Counted from the first letter of the stretch, positions 9,499 to 21,412 are shown. The stretch is DNA of 64,000 nt from Symbiodinium natans (GCA_905221605.1 CAJNDS010002161.1:564294-628293), one strand, 5' to 3'. The notes: generated from the sequence alone by a model not told the origin. A program made the numbers and translations.

Positions 9499-9861
9499 TT
9501 AAACCTTAAACCTTAAACCCTAAACCACAACTCTAAACCCTAAACCCTAAACCCTAAACCCTAAACCCTAAACCCTAAACCCTAAACCCTAAACCCTAAA
9601 CCCTAAACCCTAAACCCTATACGGGAAAGACATACAGCCTGAAACACGAAAATGCCCGATGGAGCCGAAGCAAAAGGCCCCCGGCGGGAGCTGCTTGAAG
9701 CTCCGAGGGGTACGGCGGGAGGGGCGACTGCCACGGTTTAGGGTTTAGGGCTAGGGTTTAGGGTCTAGGGTTTAGGGTTTAGGGTTTTAGGGTTTTAGGG
9801 TTTTAGGGTTTAGGGTTTAGGGTTTTAGGGTTTTAGGGATTTAGGGTTTAGGGCTAGGGTA
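9499..9861. repeat. Telomeric arrays flanking an exon-like spacer
   Basis: CCCTAAA units run at 9499-9620. TTTAGGG mixed with octamer TTTTAGGG runs at 9735-9861. The spacer is the candidate exon at 9652. Confidence 0.9.
9652..9740 (+). CDS. Candidate coding segment MPDGAEAKGPRRELLEAPRG
   Basis: An ATG at 9652 opens a charged frame continuing TAGGATATV up to the telomeric array. It could be an initiator or an internal exon; neither splice site is certain. Confidence 0.35.
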
Positions 9862-9950
9862 TTCCTGGACATCGAAGGCCATCCCAGGACTGTTTTGGGC
9901 TTGCGACAGTGCTCTGCAGGGAGTGTGCGCGTATGTCCGGGGCTATCAAT
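9862..9950 (+). CDS. Candidate exon FLDIEGHPRTVLGLRQCSAG
   Basis: Open from the end of a telomeric array to a TAA near 9954. An internal CTGCAG is also a possible splice acceptor. No family recognised. Confidence 0.3.
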
Positions 9951-9969
9951 TCCGTAATTCCGTGGCGGG

Positions 9970-10081
9970 CTTAGTAGCCCAGTAACCATATTATGATAAG
10001 GGCACCCCTTTTTGGGGTTGGCTACGTTATAAGGGAACCCATAACCAAAAAAAGGGTAAAGGGTACCACTGGGCTACTAAG
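9970..10081. mobile_element. E-family TIR element
   Basis: Perfect 14-bp inverted ends CTTAGTAGCCCAGT (9970-9983) and ACTGGGCTACTAAG (10068-10081), with the interior TTATAAGGGAACC. Related copies: 217, 22868-22946, 23755-23865. Confidence 0.8.
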
Positions 10082-10193
10082 TGGGGCTATTTGGGGGTAT
10101 TGAGGGTGTAGAGGGTGGGGTAAAGGCTTCGGGTCATGTAAGTAGTTGGGTTACAGACTGTTGGTTGAAGGGCTTGTTGTGTGGGCAGGAGGT

Positions 10194-10195
<2 letters not shown>

Positions 10196-10239
<44 letters not shown>
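10196..10239. repeat. Poly-G run of 44
   Basis: Uninterrupted G homopolymer followed by a TTTAGGG unit. Confidence 0.95.
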
Positions 10240-10240
<1 letters not shown>

Positions 10241-10668
10241 GGGTTAGGGTTTAGGGCTTCTGGATTGTTTGAGACAGGGTGAAGTCCAGAATCCGCCCCT
10301 CAGTAGCCTTGCATTTCGCCCTCAAACCTCAAGTCCATGTAGCTTCAGCCCTAAGCAACCCCCCTCGGACAGGCGACTGGTAGGTTTGGGTGTTGTGCCG
10401 ATTGCAGCCCAAAGACCCTTCGCCTAAGCCCTGCGCTCCCAAATCCTCAACCACCTTCACCCCGCACCCTGACCAACCCCAGAACCCTAAACGCTGAACC
10501 CTAAACCCTAAACCCTAAACCCCTAAACCCCTAACCCCTAAACCCCTAAACCCTAAACCCCTAAACCCTAAACCCTAACCCTAAACCCTAAACCCTCAAC
10601 CCTCAACCCTCAACCCTAAACCCTAAACCCTAGCCCTAAACCCTAAACCCTAAACCCTTCAACCCTAT

Positions 10669-10760
10669 TTCTGAGTTGTTGAGACTTGCGACTGCTGAGG
10701 CTCAGCTGCTGCAATCCAGCTCCGGTTCCAAAGATCGGGTCCCCAAAACGCACCCCTCCA
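10669..10760 (+). CDS. Candidate exon ELLRLATAEAQLLQSSSGSK
   Basis: An open plus frame with amphipathic composition, continuing DRVPKTHPSM. Several AG/G sites inside (GAG/GCTCAG) leave the true start open. Confidence 0.35.
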
Positions 10761-10891
10761 TGGTTTGGGGTTTAGGGTTTAGGGTTTGGGGTTTAGGGTT
10801 TGGGGTTTGGGGTTTGGGGTTTGGGGGTTAGGGGTTTAGGGCTTCTGGGGTTTAGAGGTTTAGGGGTTTAGGGGTTTTGGGGTTGAGGGTG

Positions 10892-10965
10892 ACTTGGAAA
10901 TCTTGCCCCTACCATTCCGGCCGCAACTTTATAAACTTCGCGCGCCTGCTCCCAAAGTGGAGAAG
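10892..10965 (+). CDS. Candidate exon DLEILPLPFRPQLYKLRAPA
   Basis: An open plus frame ending PKVEK before an in-frame TAG. It is flanked by telomeric arrays on both sides. Function unknown. Confidence 0.35.
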
Positions 10966-11475
10966 TAGAGAGATCAACCGGCTCCTGAAAGCTCCATGGG
11001 TTTAGGGTTTAGGGTTTAGGGTTCAGGGTTTAGGGTTTAGGGTTTAGGGTTTAGGGAATAAGGTTTAGGGTTGCTTAGCGTCGTTGACGTAGCCTCTCGT
11101 TGCTGGCTCGGTGTGCGCGTGTTGGCGGCTCACGGTTGGTGGCACAAATAGCTTGTTCCTCATGGTATTCTCGTGCGGTAGTGTCGAAGAAGGTGCATGA
11201 GCCTGGTTTTTTACAACGCCCACAAGATTATCGTGTATGTATACTTCTTATTCTGCACAAATTCTCTTCTTACCTATTTGTTAGCTACTACATGATGATT
11301 TTTAGGCGGCTAGAGCTCCGTCCCGCAGAACCATCTTCAGCCCACACAAATAGCCCCAATTAACACCTCAACACCAGATTCAGAGGGCTTAGGGCCTTCC
11401 GGGCTTCGGGTTCAGAAAGGTGTACAACATACAGCGTGGTTTCGCCCTAATGGCTGATTGACCCCAAAGCCTCAG

Positions 11476-11517
11476 TGCAAACTCGCCTTGAGAGGCTGCG
11501 CACCCTGGAGGATTCAT
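11476..11517 (+). CDS. Candidate exon QTRLERLRTLEDS
   Basis: 42 bp between CCTCAG and a GT donor (CAT/GTACCC), phases 2 and 1. The charged heptad-like peptide suggests a coiled coil. Confidence 0.4.
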
Positions 11518-11682
11518 GTACCCAGAGGGTACACGTATACTAGGGCTCAAGCAGCCAGGAAACCGTAACAAGTATGTCAGTGACCTTATCCCCCCTCCCT
11601 GCCCCCAGGAATCCCACACAACACCATCTCTGTCGACCCAAGCCTATAAAGCCTTTCAGGAATAGGAGGCTTCAACCTCCTG

Positions 11683-11836
11683 GCCCAAACCCTAAATCCT
11701 AAACCTCAAGAGCCCAAACCCCGAAACCCTAAACCCTAAACCCTGAAACCCAAACCCTAAACCCTAAACCCTAAACCCTAAACCCTAAACCCTAAACCCT
11801 AAACCCTAAACCCTAAACCCTGAACCCCCAAACCCA
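11683..11836. repeat. Telomeric array, CCCTAAA
   Basis: About 20 units with a few CCCTGAA variants. Confidence 0.95.
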
Positions 11837-11870
11837 AAAACCTTTCGACGCTTTCACCCCACTCCTCCAG

Positions 11871-11908
11871 GAGGATAGGCATGGCGCCGCGGGCAGGCGG
11901 GGACTGGC
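11871..11908 (+). CDS. Candidate exon EDRHGAAGRRGL
   Basis: 38 bp between ACTCCTCCAG/G and a GT donor (GGC/GTGAGC), both canonical. Function unknown. Confidence 0.4.
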
Positions 11909-11973
11909 GTGAGCTAGCACCGCAATTGCATTTTCCCACCCCCCCCCCCGCCCGCCCCCCCTAAACCGGAGAC

Positions 11974-12532
11974 TAGGGTTTAGGGTTTAGGGTTTAGGGT
12001 TTAGACCCGAAACCTGAAACCCTAAACCGAAAATGCAACAATCGGGCCCGTGAAGCCCGAAACCCCACCTGGGGACCCTCAACCTGAACCCTGAACGCTA
12101 AGCCGAAACCCTAAGCCCTAAGCCCTAAACCCTAAACCCTAAACCCTAAACCCTAAACCCGAAATCCTAAACTATGTCTCCCGCTCCACAACAAAGCGCC
12201 ACCACTAAGCCCTATACCCGAAGCCCGAAGCCCACCAGCCCTAAACCCTAAACCGCGTCACTTCCCCGGCGTCCTTGGTGGCTTCCGAGTCACTGTCGGA
12301 GAGAAAGCCTCGATGCAGAAGCTCCGGGCAGTTTAGGGTTTAGGGTTTAGGGCTTAGGGCTTATAGGGCTTAGGGCTCTAAGAATGGGCGTTTGATTTGG
12401 GTCCCTTGTTGTGCAATCCTTATATGTACACTATACAGAAAGAGGACAAGGTACTTCGGATGTAATAAGAAGGGTCAGGGACCATACTTAGGGTTTAGGG
12501 TTTAGGGTTTAGGGTTTAGGGTTTAGGCTTAG
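11974..12532. repeat. Telomeric arrays including a head-to-head junction near 12004
   Basis: TTTAGGG (11974-12005) meets CCCGAAA/CCCTAAA units (12006-12170) with no spacer. Smaller arrays lie at 12330-12380 and 12487-12532. Confidence 0.85.
12259..12335 (-). CDS. Candidate exon, Ser/Asp-rich: ELLHRGFLSDSDSEATKDAG
   Basis: The minus strand reads an acidic, serine-rich peptide typical of disordered regions. The plus frame is also open, so the strand is inferred from composition and from the minus call at 12856. Confidence 0.3.
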
Positions 12533-12743
12533 GCCGGATGGTTCCAACCTCGTATTAAGGGTTGAGGGTTTTGGGCCCCCTGGCTTCTAGGGTTTGGTGC
12601 CTTTTTGGGCCCTGCTTATCAGGTGCCGTAGAAGATTAGAAGGGGAATGAAATTTGGAGAACTACCCGACAAGCCCTAGAAGCCTAAGCCCTAGCAGAAA
12701 TCTGCTGAAGGTCTTGAAGTTTGCAGAGGACCCAAATTCCCCG

Positions 12744-12850
12744 AAACCCCTAAAAACCAAAACCCAAAACCCTAAACTCCAAACCCCTACAACCCTAAAC
12801 CCTAAACCATAACCCTAAACCCTAAACCGTAAACCCCAAACCCTCTTACG
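12744..12850. repeat. Decayed telomeric array, CCCTAAA
   Basis: Heptamers with many substitutions. 12540-12740 holds no recognisable gene. Confidence 0.8.
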
Positions 12851-12855
12851 AAACC

Positions 12856-12937
12856 CTAAGCCAGAAGCCCAGGGCCAGCACTCTGCGAAGAGGCCAGCTG
12901 TGGCTTTGGCTTGGCCGGCTCCGCTTTGGCTTCCGGC
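12856..12937 (-). CDS. Candidate exon, Pro/Ala/Lys-rich: PEAKAEPAKPKPQLASSQSA
   Basis: Begins after CTGGCAG/G on the minus strand and runs to an in-frame TAG. The composition is that of a linker. It could belong to the minus-strand gene whose C2 exons lie beyond the satellite block at 13148-20863. Confidence 0.35.
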
Positions 12938-12942
12938 CTGCC

Positions 12943-13120
12943 AGGGTTTGGGGAATAGGGTCTAGGGTCTAGGGTAGGATTTAGGGTTTAGGGTTTAGGG
13001 TTTAGGGTTTAGGGTTTAAGGTTTAGGGTTTAGGGTTTAGGGTTTCGGGTTTAGGGTTTAGGGTTAAGATTTAGGGTTGATTAGGCTTTAGGGTTGATTT
13101 CGTAGGGTTTAGGGTGTGGG
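12943..13120. repeat. Telomeric array, TTTAGGG, with variants
   Basis: About 18 units, followed by an 18-G run (13124-13141). Confidence 0.9.
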
Positions 13121-13205
13121 GTTGGGGGGGGGGGGGGGGGGTGGCATGGACCTTTAGGGTCTATTTGGCACGCCCCTTTGTTTACTATTTACAAAACTTC
13201 TTGAA

Positions 13206-13520
<315 letters not shown>

Positions 13521-13559
13521 AAATGTAGATCCAGCCGGCCAACAGCCAGACTTAGGCAA

Positions 13560-16500
13560 GCACCCTCGCTTCGTGTTTCCTGTGACTTGGTAGGGTCCAG
13601 AGGTTTGTCGTATGTCCCCTCCCTTCGTCCCTTCGTGTTGTAAGGGTTTTGTAAGGGCTTTGGAGGTTTGTGTGCTTCCCCTTTCTCGTTCTTATAGGTT
13701 TTGGGGGAGCATCAAAATGATTATCATATATGATGTGTTTCCGTGCTCGTATTATGAGGGCTAGTGCCTGCCCTAGAGGTTTGTCGTATGTCCCCCCGCT
13801 TCGTGTTCCTGTGATTTGGTAGGGGGCTAAAGGTTTGTCGTGTGTCCCCTCCCTTGGTCCCTTCGTGTTGTAAGGGTTTTGGGAGGGTCCTGGAGGTTTG
13901 TCGTATGTCCCCTTTGTTCGTGCTTGTAGGGTCTGGGGAGTGTGTAGATGATAATCACATATCATGTGCTTCCGTGCTCGTATTATGAGGGGCTAGTGAT
14001 TGGCCTGGAGGTTTGTCAGATGACGCCCCCGCTTCGTGATCCTGTGATTTGGTAGGGGCCTAAAGGTTTGTAGTGTGTCGCCTCCCTTCATTCCTTCCTA
14101 TTGTAAGGGTTCTGTGAGGGCCCTGGAGGTTTGTCGTATGTCCCCTTTCTTCTTGCTTGTAGGGTTTGGGGAGCATCTAGATGATAGAGGTTTGTCGTAC
14201 GTCGTCTCCCTTCGTCCCTTCGTGTTGTAAGGGTTTTGTGAGGGCCCTGAAGGTCTAGGGCAGTTACTAGCGCCTCATAGTACGAGCACGGAAGCAAATG
14301 ATAATGACAATCATCTAGACGCTGCCCAAATCCTACAAGCACGAAGAAAGGGACATACGGCAAATTTGCAGGGCCCTCACAAAACCCTTACAACAAGAAG
14401 GGACGAAGGAAGGGCACATACGACAAACCTCTAGGACCCTCACGAAACCCTTACAACACGAAGGGACGAAGGGATTGTATCTAATTTCGTATATGGTAAA
14501 ATGACATACGACAAATCTCCAGGACCCTAGCAAATGACATGAACACGAAGCAGGGAGACATAAAACAAACCTCTAGGGCAGTCACTAGCCCCTCATAATA
14601 CGAGCACGGAAGCAAATCATATATGATAATCATCTAGACGCTCCCCACGCCCTACAAGCACGAAGAAAGGAGACATACGATAAATCTTCCAGGTCCAACA
14701 AAACCCTTGCAACTCAAAGGGACGAAGGGAGGGGGCACACGACAAACCTCTTTAGGCCCCTACCACATCGCAGGAACAGAAAGCGGCGGGACATACGACA
14801 AACCTCTATGACAAACACCAGCCCCTCATAATACGAGCACGGAAGCAAATGATATATGACAGTTTTCTAGAAGATCCCCAAACCCTCTAAGAAGAAAGAA
14901 AGGTGACATACGACAAACCTTCCCCCAACAAAGCAATTTCAACACGAAGGGACGAAAGGAGGGGACATTCGACAAGTCTCTGGCCCCTACCAAATCTCAG
15001 GAACACGAAGCGTGGGGACATACGACAAATCTCCAAGGGCCCTCAGAAAAATTTTATCAGCCTTACAACACGAAGGGACGAAGGCAGGGGACATACGACA
15101 AACCTGTAGGCCCCTACTACATCACAGGAACAAGGAAGCGGGGGGGGGGGCATACGACAAACCCCTAGGGCAGTCACTAGCCCCTCACAATACGAGCACG
15201 GACTCAAGTTATATGTCAGTCGTCTAGACGCTCCCCAAACCCTACAAGTGAGAAGAAAGGGGACACACGGCAAATTTGCAGGGCTCTCACAAAAACCCTT
15301 GCAACACGAAAGGACGAAGCGAGGGAACGTATGACAAACCTCTAAGCCCCTACCAAATCACAGGACCAAGGAAACGGGGGGGACAAATGACAAACCTCTA
15401 GGACAGCCACTAGCCCCTCATAGTTTGAGCACGGAAGCAAATCATATATGACGATCATCTAGACTCTAGACGCTCCCCCAAACCCTACAAGCTCGAAGAA
15501 AGTGGATATACGACTAGCCTCCAGGGCCCTCACAAAACCCTTACCACCCATACAACGCGAAGGGACGAAGGAAGGGGACATACGACAAACCTCTAGGGCA
15601 GTCAGTAACCCCACATAGTACGAGCACGGAAGCAAATGATGTATGGTAATCATCTCGACGCTCCTCAAACTCTCCAAGCACGAAGAAAGGGGACACACGA
15701 CAAACCTTCAAGGCCCAACAAAACCCCTACAACACGAAGGGGCGAAAGGAGGGGACATACGACAAAGCTCTAAGCCCCTACCAAATCTCAGGAACAGGAA
15801 TCGGGGGGACATACGACAAACCTCTAGGGCAATCACTAGCCCCTCACAATACGAGCACGGAATCAAATTATATGTCAGTCGTCTAGACGCTCCCCAAACC
15901 CTACAAGTGAGAAGAAAGGGGACACACGGCAAATTTGCAGGGCTCTCACAAAACCCTTGCAACACGAAAGGACGAAGCGAGGGAACGTATGACAAACCTC
16001 TAAGCCCCTACCAAATCACAGGACCAAGGAAACGGGGGGGACAAATGACAAACCTCTAGGACAGCCACTAGCCCCTCATAGTTTGAGCACGGAAGCAAAT
16101 CATATATGACGATCATCTAGACTCTAGACGCTCCCCCCAAACCCTACAAGCTCGAAGAAAGTGGATATACGACTAGCCTCCAGGGCCCTCACAAAACCCT
16201 TACCACCCATACAACGCGAAGGGACGAAGGAAGGGGACATACGACAAACCTCTAGGGCAGTCACTAACCCCACATAGTACGAGCACGGAAGCAAATGATG
16301 TATGGTAATCATCTCGACACTCCTCAATTCTCCAAGCTCGAAGAAAGGGGACACACGACAAACCTTCAAGGCCCAACAAACCCCTACAACACGAAGGGGC
16401 GAAAGGAGGGGACATACGACAAAGCTCTAGGCCCCTACCAAAGCTCAGGAACAGGAATCGGGGGGACATACGACAAACCTCTAGGGCGATCACTAGCCCC

Positions 16501-18630
16501 TCACAATACGAGCGCGGAATCGAATTATATATATATATATATATCAGTCGTCTAGGCTCCCCAAACCCTACAAGCACGAAGAAAGGGGACACACGCAAAC
16601 ATCCCACGAAGGAACGAAGGGAGAGGAATTACGACAAACCTCTAGACCCCTACCAAATCATAGGAATACGAAGCGGGGGGGCACACGAGAAATCTTTAGG
16701 GCAATCAATACCCTCATAGCGACTGCGGAAGCAAATGATATATGATAATCATCTAGACACTCCCCAAACCCTGCAAGCACGAACAAAGGGGACATACGAA
16801 AAACCTCCAGAGCGCTCACGAAACCCTTACAACACGAAGGGACGAAGGGAGGGGACAAAAGATAAACCTCTAGGCCCCTCCCAACTCACAGGAACACGAA
16901 GCAGGGGGGCATACGACAAACCTCTAGGGCAGTCAATAGCCCTCACAATACGACCACAGAAGCAAATGTCTTATGACAATCATCTAGATGCCAAGAAAGG
17001 GGACACACGACAAACCTGTAGGCCCCTACTACATCACAGGAACAAGCGGAGGGCATACGACAAACCTCTAGGGCAGTCACTAGCCCCGCACAATACGAGC
17101 CCGGAATCAAATTACATATGTCAGTCGTCTAGACGCTCCCCAAACCCTACAAGCAAGAAGAAAAGGGACATACGGCAAATTTGCCGGGCTCTCACAAAAC
17201 CCTTGCAACACGAAAGGACGAAGCGAGGGAACGTATGACAAACCTCTAAGCCCCTACCAAATCACAGGACCAAGGAAACGGGGGGGACAAATGACAAACC
17301 TCTATGACAGTCACTAGCCCCTCATAGTTTGAGCACGGAAGCAAATCATATATGACGATCATCTAGACTCTAGACGCTCCCCCCAAACCCTACAAGCTCG
17401 AAGAAAGTGGATATACGACTAGCCTCCAGGGCCCTCACAAAACCCTTACCACCCATACAACGCGAAGGGACGAAGGAAGGGGACATACGACAAACCTCTA
17501 GGGCAGTCACTAACCGCACATAGTACGAGCACGGAAGCAAATGATGTATGGTAGTCATCTCGACGCTCCTCAAACTCTCCAAGCACGAAGAAAGGGGACA
17601 CACGACAAGCCTTCAAGGCCCAACAAAACCCCTACAACACGAAGGGGCGAAAGGAGGGGACATACGACAAAGCTCTAGGCCCCTACCAAATCTCAGGAAC
17701 AGGAAATGGGGGGGACATACGACAAACCTCTAGGGCGATCACTAGCCCCTCACAATACGAGCGCGGAATCGAATATATATATATATATATATCAGTCGTC
17801 TAGGCTCCCCAAACCCTACAAGCACGAAGAAAGGGGACACACGCAAACATCCCACGAAGGAACGAAGGGAGAGGAATTACGACAAACCTCTAGACCCCTA
17901 CCAAATCACAGGAATACGAAGCGGGGGGGCACACGAGAAATCTTTAGGGCAATCAATACCCTCATAGCGACTGCGGAAGCAAATGATATATGATAATCAT
18001 GTAGACACTCCCTCAACCCTACAAGCACGAACAAAGGGGACATATGAAAAACCTCCAGAGCGCTCACGAAACCCTTACAATACGAAGGGACGAAGGGAGG
18101 GGACAAAAGATAAACCTCTAGGCCCCTCCCAACTCACAGGAACACGAAGCAGGGGGGCATACGACAAACCTCTAGGGCGGTCAATAGCCCTCATAATACG
18201 ACCACGGAAGCAAATGACTTATGATGACAATCATCTAGACGCCAAGAAAGGGGACATACGACAAACCTCCAAGGCCGAATGCAACCCTCACAACACGAAG
18301 GGACGAAGGGAGGGGACATATGACAAGCCTCTGGCCCCTACCAAATCTCAGGAACACGAAGCGGGGGAATATACAACAAACCTCTAGGGCAGCCACTAGC
18401 CCCTCATAGTACGAGCGCGGAAGGAATGATTTTTGACAATTATCTAGACAATCCCCAAACCCTACAAGCACGAAGAAATCGGACATGCGACAAACCTCCG
18501 GGGCCCTCACAAAACCCTTACAACACGAACGAAGAAAACAACTCATACAAACCTCTGGGCCCCTACCAAATCACAACAACACGAAGCGGGGGGACATACG
18601 ACTAACCTCTAGGGCAGTCACTAACCCCTC
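13560..18630. repeat. Three-module satellite array
   Basis: Three spacers of about 115, 63 and 54 bp alternate. Each is followed by the same box, GGGGACATACGACAAACCTC. The modules contain GAGCACGGAAGCAAATGATA, CAAAACCCTTACAACACGAA and CCTACCAAATCACAGGAACA. Orientation is minus from 13560 to about 14250 and plus afterwards. Order and copy number vary, giving many long but meaningless open frames. Confidence 0.9.
15242..17815. repeat. Higher-order duplications within the satellite
   Basis: Marker sites recur at fixed distances: CTACAAGTGAGAAG at 15242 and 15901 (659 bp) with a variant at 17147 (1246 bp further); CTACAAGCTCG at 15485, 16144 (659) and 17390 (1246). Whole multi-module segments were copied recently. 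Confidence 0.8.
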
Positions 18631-18635
18631 AAGAT

Positions 18636-18985
18636 GGGGGGTGAAAGGGATTATGGGAGATGATGGGGAATGAATGGGGGATGATGGGGGATGATGCGGG
18701 ATGATGGGAGATGATGGGGGATGATGGGGAATGATGGGGGATGACGCGGGATGAGAGACATGATGGGGCATGATAGGGGCTGATCGGGGACGATGATGGG
18801 GGCCTGATGGGGGATGATGGTGGATGATGGGGGGGTGAAAGGGATTATGAGAGATGACGGGGAATGATGATGGGAGATGATGGGGGATGATTGGGGGATG
18901 ATGGGGCATGATGGGGGATGAGAGAAACGATGGGAGATGATGCGGGGTGATGTGGGATGGGCAATGAGCGGGTATGTCTGAAATC
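18636..18985. repeat. GATGGGGGATGATG minisatellite
   Basis: A purine-rich repeat built from GATG and GGGG words in units near 10 bp. The Pro/His/Ser-rich reverse frames are artefacts. Confidence 0.9.
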
Positions 18986-18989
18986 CTGG

Positions 18990-20830
18990 AAAAGACAAAT
19001 CCCGGGGTTTGATTTTAAAGGGTTTTAATTCTTTTTCGGCATCTTAACTTTTTATGAACTCCTTACACCATCAAATCCGGTATTTGATTTTTGTTAAGGG
19101 TTTCAAGGACCCTAAACCCTAAACCCTAAACCCTAAACCCTAAACCCTAAACCCTAAACCCTAAACCCTAAACCCTAAACCCTAAACCGAACCCCGGGAT
19201 TTAGTTCTTTAAGGATTTCAATGATTTTTTGGGCATTTTAAATTTCATGAAATCCTTGAAAAATTAAATCCCGGGATTTAGTTTTTCAAGGATTTCAAGG
19301 ATTTCATAAACTTTAAATACCGGAGCTCCTGCAAAAGCAAACGCCCCCCTCCCCACTCAGAGTACGGGAAGACCACGCGGATTTTAAAATTTATGAAATC
19401 CTTGAAATCCTTGAAAAATCAAATCCCGGGATTTAATTTTTCAAGGATTTCATAAAATTTAAAATGCCCAAAAAAGCCTTGAAATCCTTAAAATATTAAA
19501 TCCCGGGATTTGATTTTTTAAGGATTTCAAGGATTTTTTGGGCATTTTAAATTTCATGAAATCCTTGAAAAATTAAATCCCGGGATTTGATTTTTCAAGG
19601 ATTTCAAGGACTTCATAAAATTTAAATACCGGAACTCCTGCAAAAGCAAACCCCCCCCTCCCCACTCAGAGTACGGGAAGACCACGCGGATTTTAAAATT
19701 TATGAAATCCTTGAAATCCTTGAAAAATCAAATCCCGGGATTTGATTTTTCAAGGATTTCATGAAATTTAAAATGCCCAAAAAATCCTTGAAATCCTTAA
19801 AAAAATCAAATCCCGGGATTTAATATTTTAAGGATTTCAAGGATTTTTTGGGCATTTTAAATTTTGAAATCCTTGAAAAATAAATCCCGGGATTTAATTT
19901 TTCAAGGATTTCAAGGATTTCATAAAATTTAAATACCGGAACTCCTGCAAAAGCAAACCCCCCCCTCCCCACTCAGAGTACGGGAAGACCACGCGGATTT
20001 TAAAATTTATGAAATCCTTGAAATCCTTGAAAAATCAAATCCCGGGATTTAATTTTTCAAGGATTTCATAAAATTTAAAATGCCCAAAAAATCCTTGAAA
20101 TCCTTAAAATATTAAATCCCGGGATTTGATTTTTTAAGGATTTCAAGGATTTTTTGGGCATTTTAAATTTCATGAAATCCTTGAAAAATTAAATCCCGGG
20201 ATTTAATTTTTCAAGGATTTCAAGGATTTCATAAAATTTAAATACCGGAACTCCTGCAAAAGCAAACCCCCCCCTCCCCACTCAGAGTACGGGAAGACCA
20301 CGTGGATTTTAAAATTTATGAAATCCTTGAAATCCTTGAAAAATCAAATCCCGGGACTTAATTTTTCAAGGATTTCATAAAATTTAAAATGCCCAAAAAA
20401 TCCTTGAAATCCTTAAAATATTAAATCCCGGGATTTGATTTTTTTAAGGATTTCAAGGATTTTTTGGGCATTTTAAATTTCATGAAATCCTTGAAAAATC
20501 AAATCCCGGGATTTAATTTTTCAAGGATTTCAAGGATTTCATAAATTTTAAAATCCGGTCTTCCCCGTACTCTGAGTGGGGAGGGGGGCGGTTTGCTTTA
20601 CAGGAGTTCCGGTATTTAAATTTTATGAAATCCTTGAAATCCTTGAAAAATTAAATCCCGGGATTTGATTTTTCAAGGATTTCATAAAATTTCAAATGCC
20701 CAAAAAATCCTTGAAATCCTTAAAATATTAAATCCCGGGATTTGATTTTTTTAAGGATTTCAAGGATTTTTTGGGCATTTTAAATTTCATGAAATCCTTG
20801 AAAATCAAATCTAGGGATTTCCCCGGCGGC
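18990..20830. repeat. 307-309-bp satellite made of CCCGGG-centred palindromes
   Basis: Units begin near 19320, 19629, 19936 and 20245. Each carries a spacer (ACTCCTGCAAAAGCAAAC...) between AT-rich arms in which GAAATCCTTGAAAAATCAAA and its complement meet at CCCGGG. A final copy (20550-20620) has the spacer inverted. Long hairpins or cruciforms are possible. Confidence 0.95.
19110..19186. repeat. Telomeric array inside the palindromic satellite
   Basis: Eleven CCCTAAA units interrupt the satellite; satellite sequence resumes at CCCCGGGATTT. Confidence 0.95.
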
Positions 20831-20889
20831 AAAAGAGGCGTGCCAAATAGACCCTAAAGGTCCTACGTACATATATATATATATAATAT

Positions 20890-20938
20890 TATAAAGGGAC
20901 CTTAAGGGATTACTAGTAGCAACTATTCCGACCCCCAA
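20890..20938. mobile_element. B-family TIR element, right half
   Basis: AAAGGGACCTTAAGGGATTA and CTATTCCGACCCCC match the right half of 57652-57762. Confidence 0.5.
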
Positions 20939-21190
20939 TTACCCGAAATGGCCGGTTGATTTAGGTCTTGCTGTCTCCTTTGGGGTCTCAATTCTCATTC
21001 CACATAGCTATAGGGGATGATTACCGAAGGGGGGCCCATGCTTATGCCTATACTCCCCTTAGAACCTTAATAAAAATAGTATCTTTAATATCCTCGTGAG
21101 TTGTATATCAACAAAAATGAAAATAACTCCCAAGGGGATATAGATGCTGCACCCTCTGGAGACTAAAGCATCCCGCTAGGAAGGTGAGAC

Positions 21191-21275
21191 CCTGAAACCC
21201 TAAAACAACCCTAAAACCCTAAAACCCTAAACCCGAACCCTAAACCCGAAACCCTAAACCCTAAACCCTAAGCTC
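21191..21275. repeat. Telomeric array, CCCTAAA, decayed
   Basis: Heptamers and octamers. 20940-21190 shows no gene. Confidence 0.8.
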
Positions 21276-21359
21276 TATGATCCCAAAGCCCCTCAAGCCT
21301 GAAACCCCCATGTAGGATTTTGGGAACTCGGCTTGAGGGTTCAGGTGTGCGCCCTTACA

Positions 21360-21412
21360 AGGGGCGTCCAGCGCCCGAAATTCTCAGATCGTCCTTCCTG
21401 GCTCTCCCCTGT
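21360..21412 (-). CDS. Candidate exon GRARKDDLRISGAGRPL
   Basis: The minus-strand frame begins after TTCCACAG/G and ends at TAA; a donor before that is not certain. It is on the same strand as the C2 exons upstream and could belong to that gene. Confidence 0.3.

Larger units (their letters stand above)
10483..11072. repeat. Telomeric arrays with CCCCTAA, TTTGGGG and TTTAGGG blocks
   Basis: Arrays lie at 10483-10668 (CCCTAAA with octamers), 10760-10890 (TTTAGGG/TTTGGGG) and 10998-11072 (TTTAGGG). Two exon-like spacers between them are listed separately. Confidence 0.9.

Noticed and set aside
13552-18546. Many open frames with repeated peptides such as GDIRQTS and YDKPLG
   Set aside because: They follow the satellite modules, occur in several frames and both strands, and shift frame between copies. 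This is satellite, not a repeat-protein gene.
13560-18630. CRISPR-like alternation of a conserved box and spacers
   Set aside because: Only three spacer types recur, spacers vary in length, the organism is eukaryotic and no cas-like frame is present.
18571-18998. Pro/His/Ser-rich reverse frames
   Set aside because: Product of the GATGGGG minisatellite.
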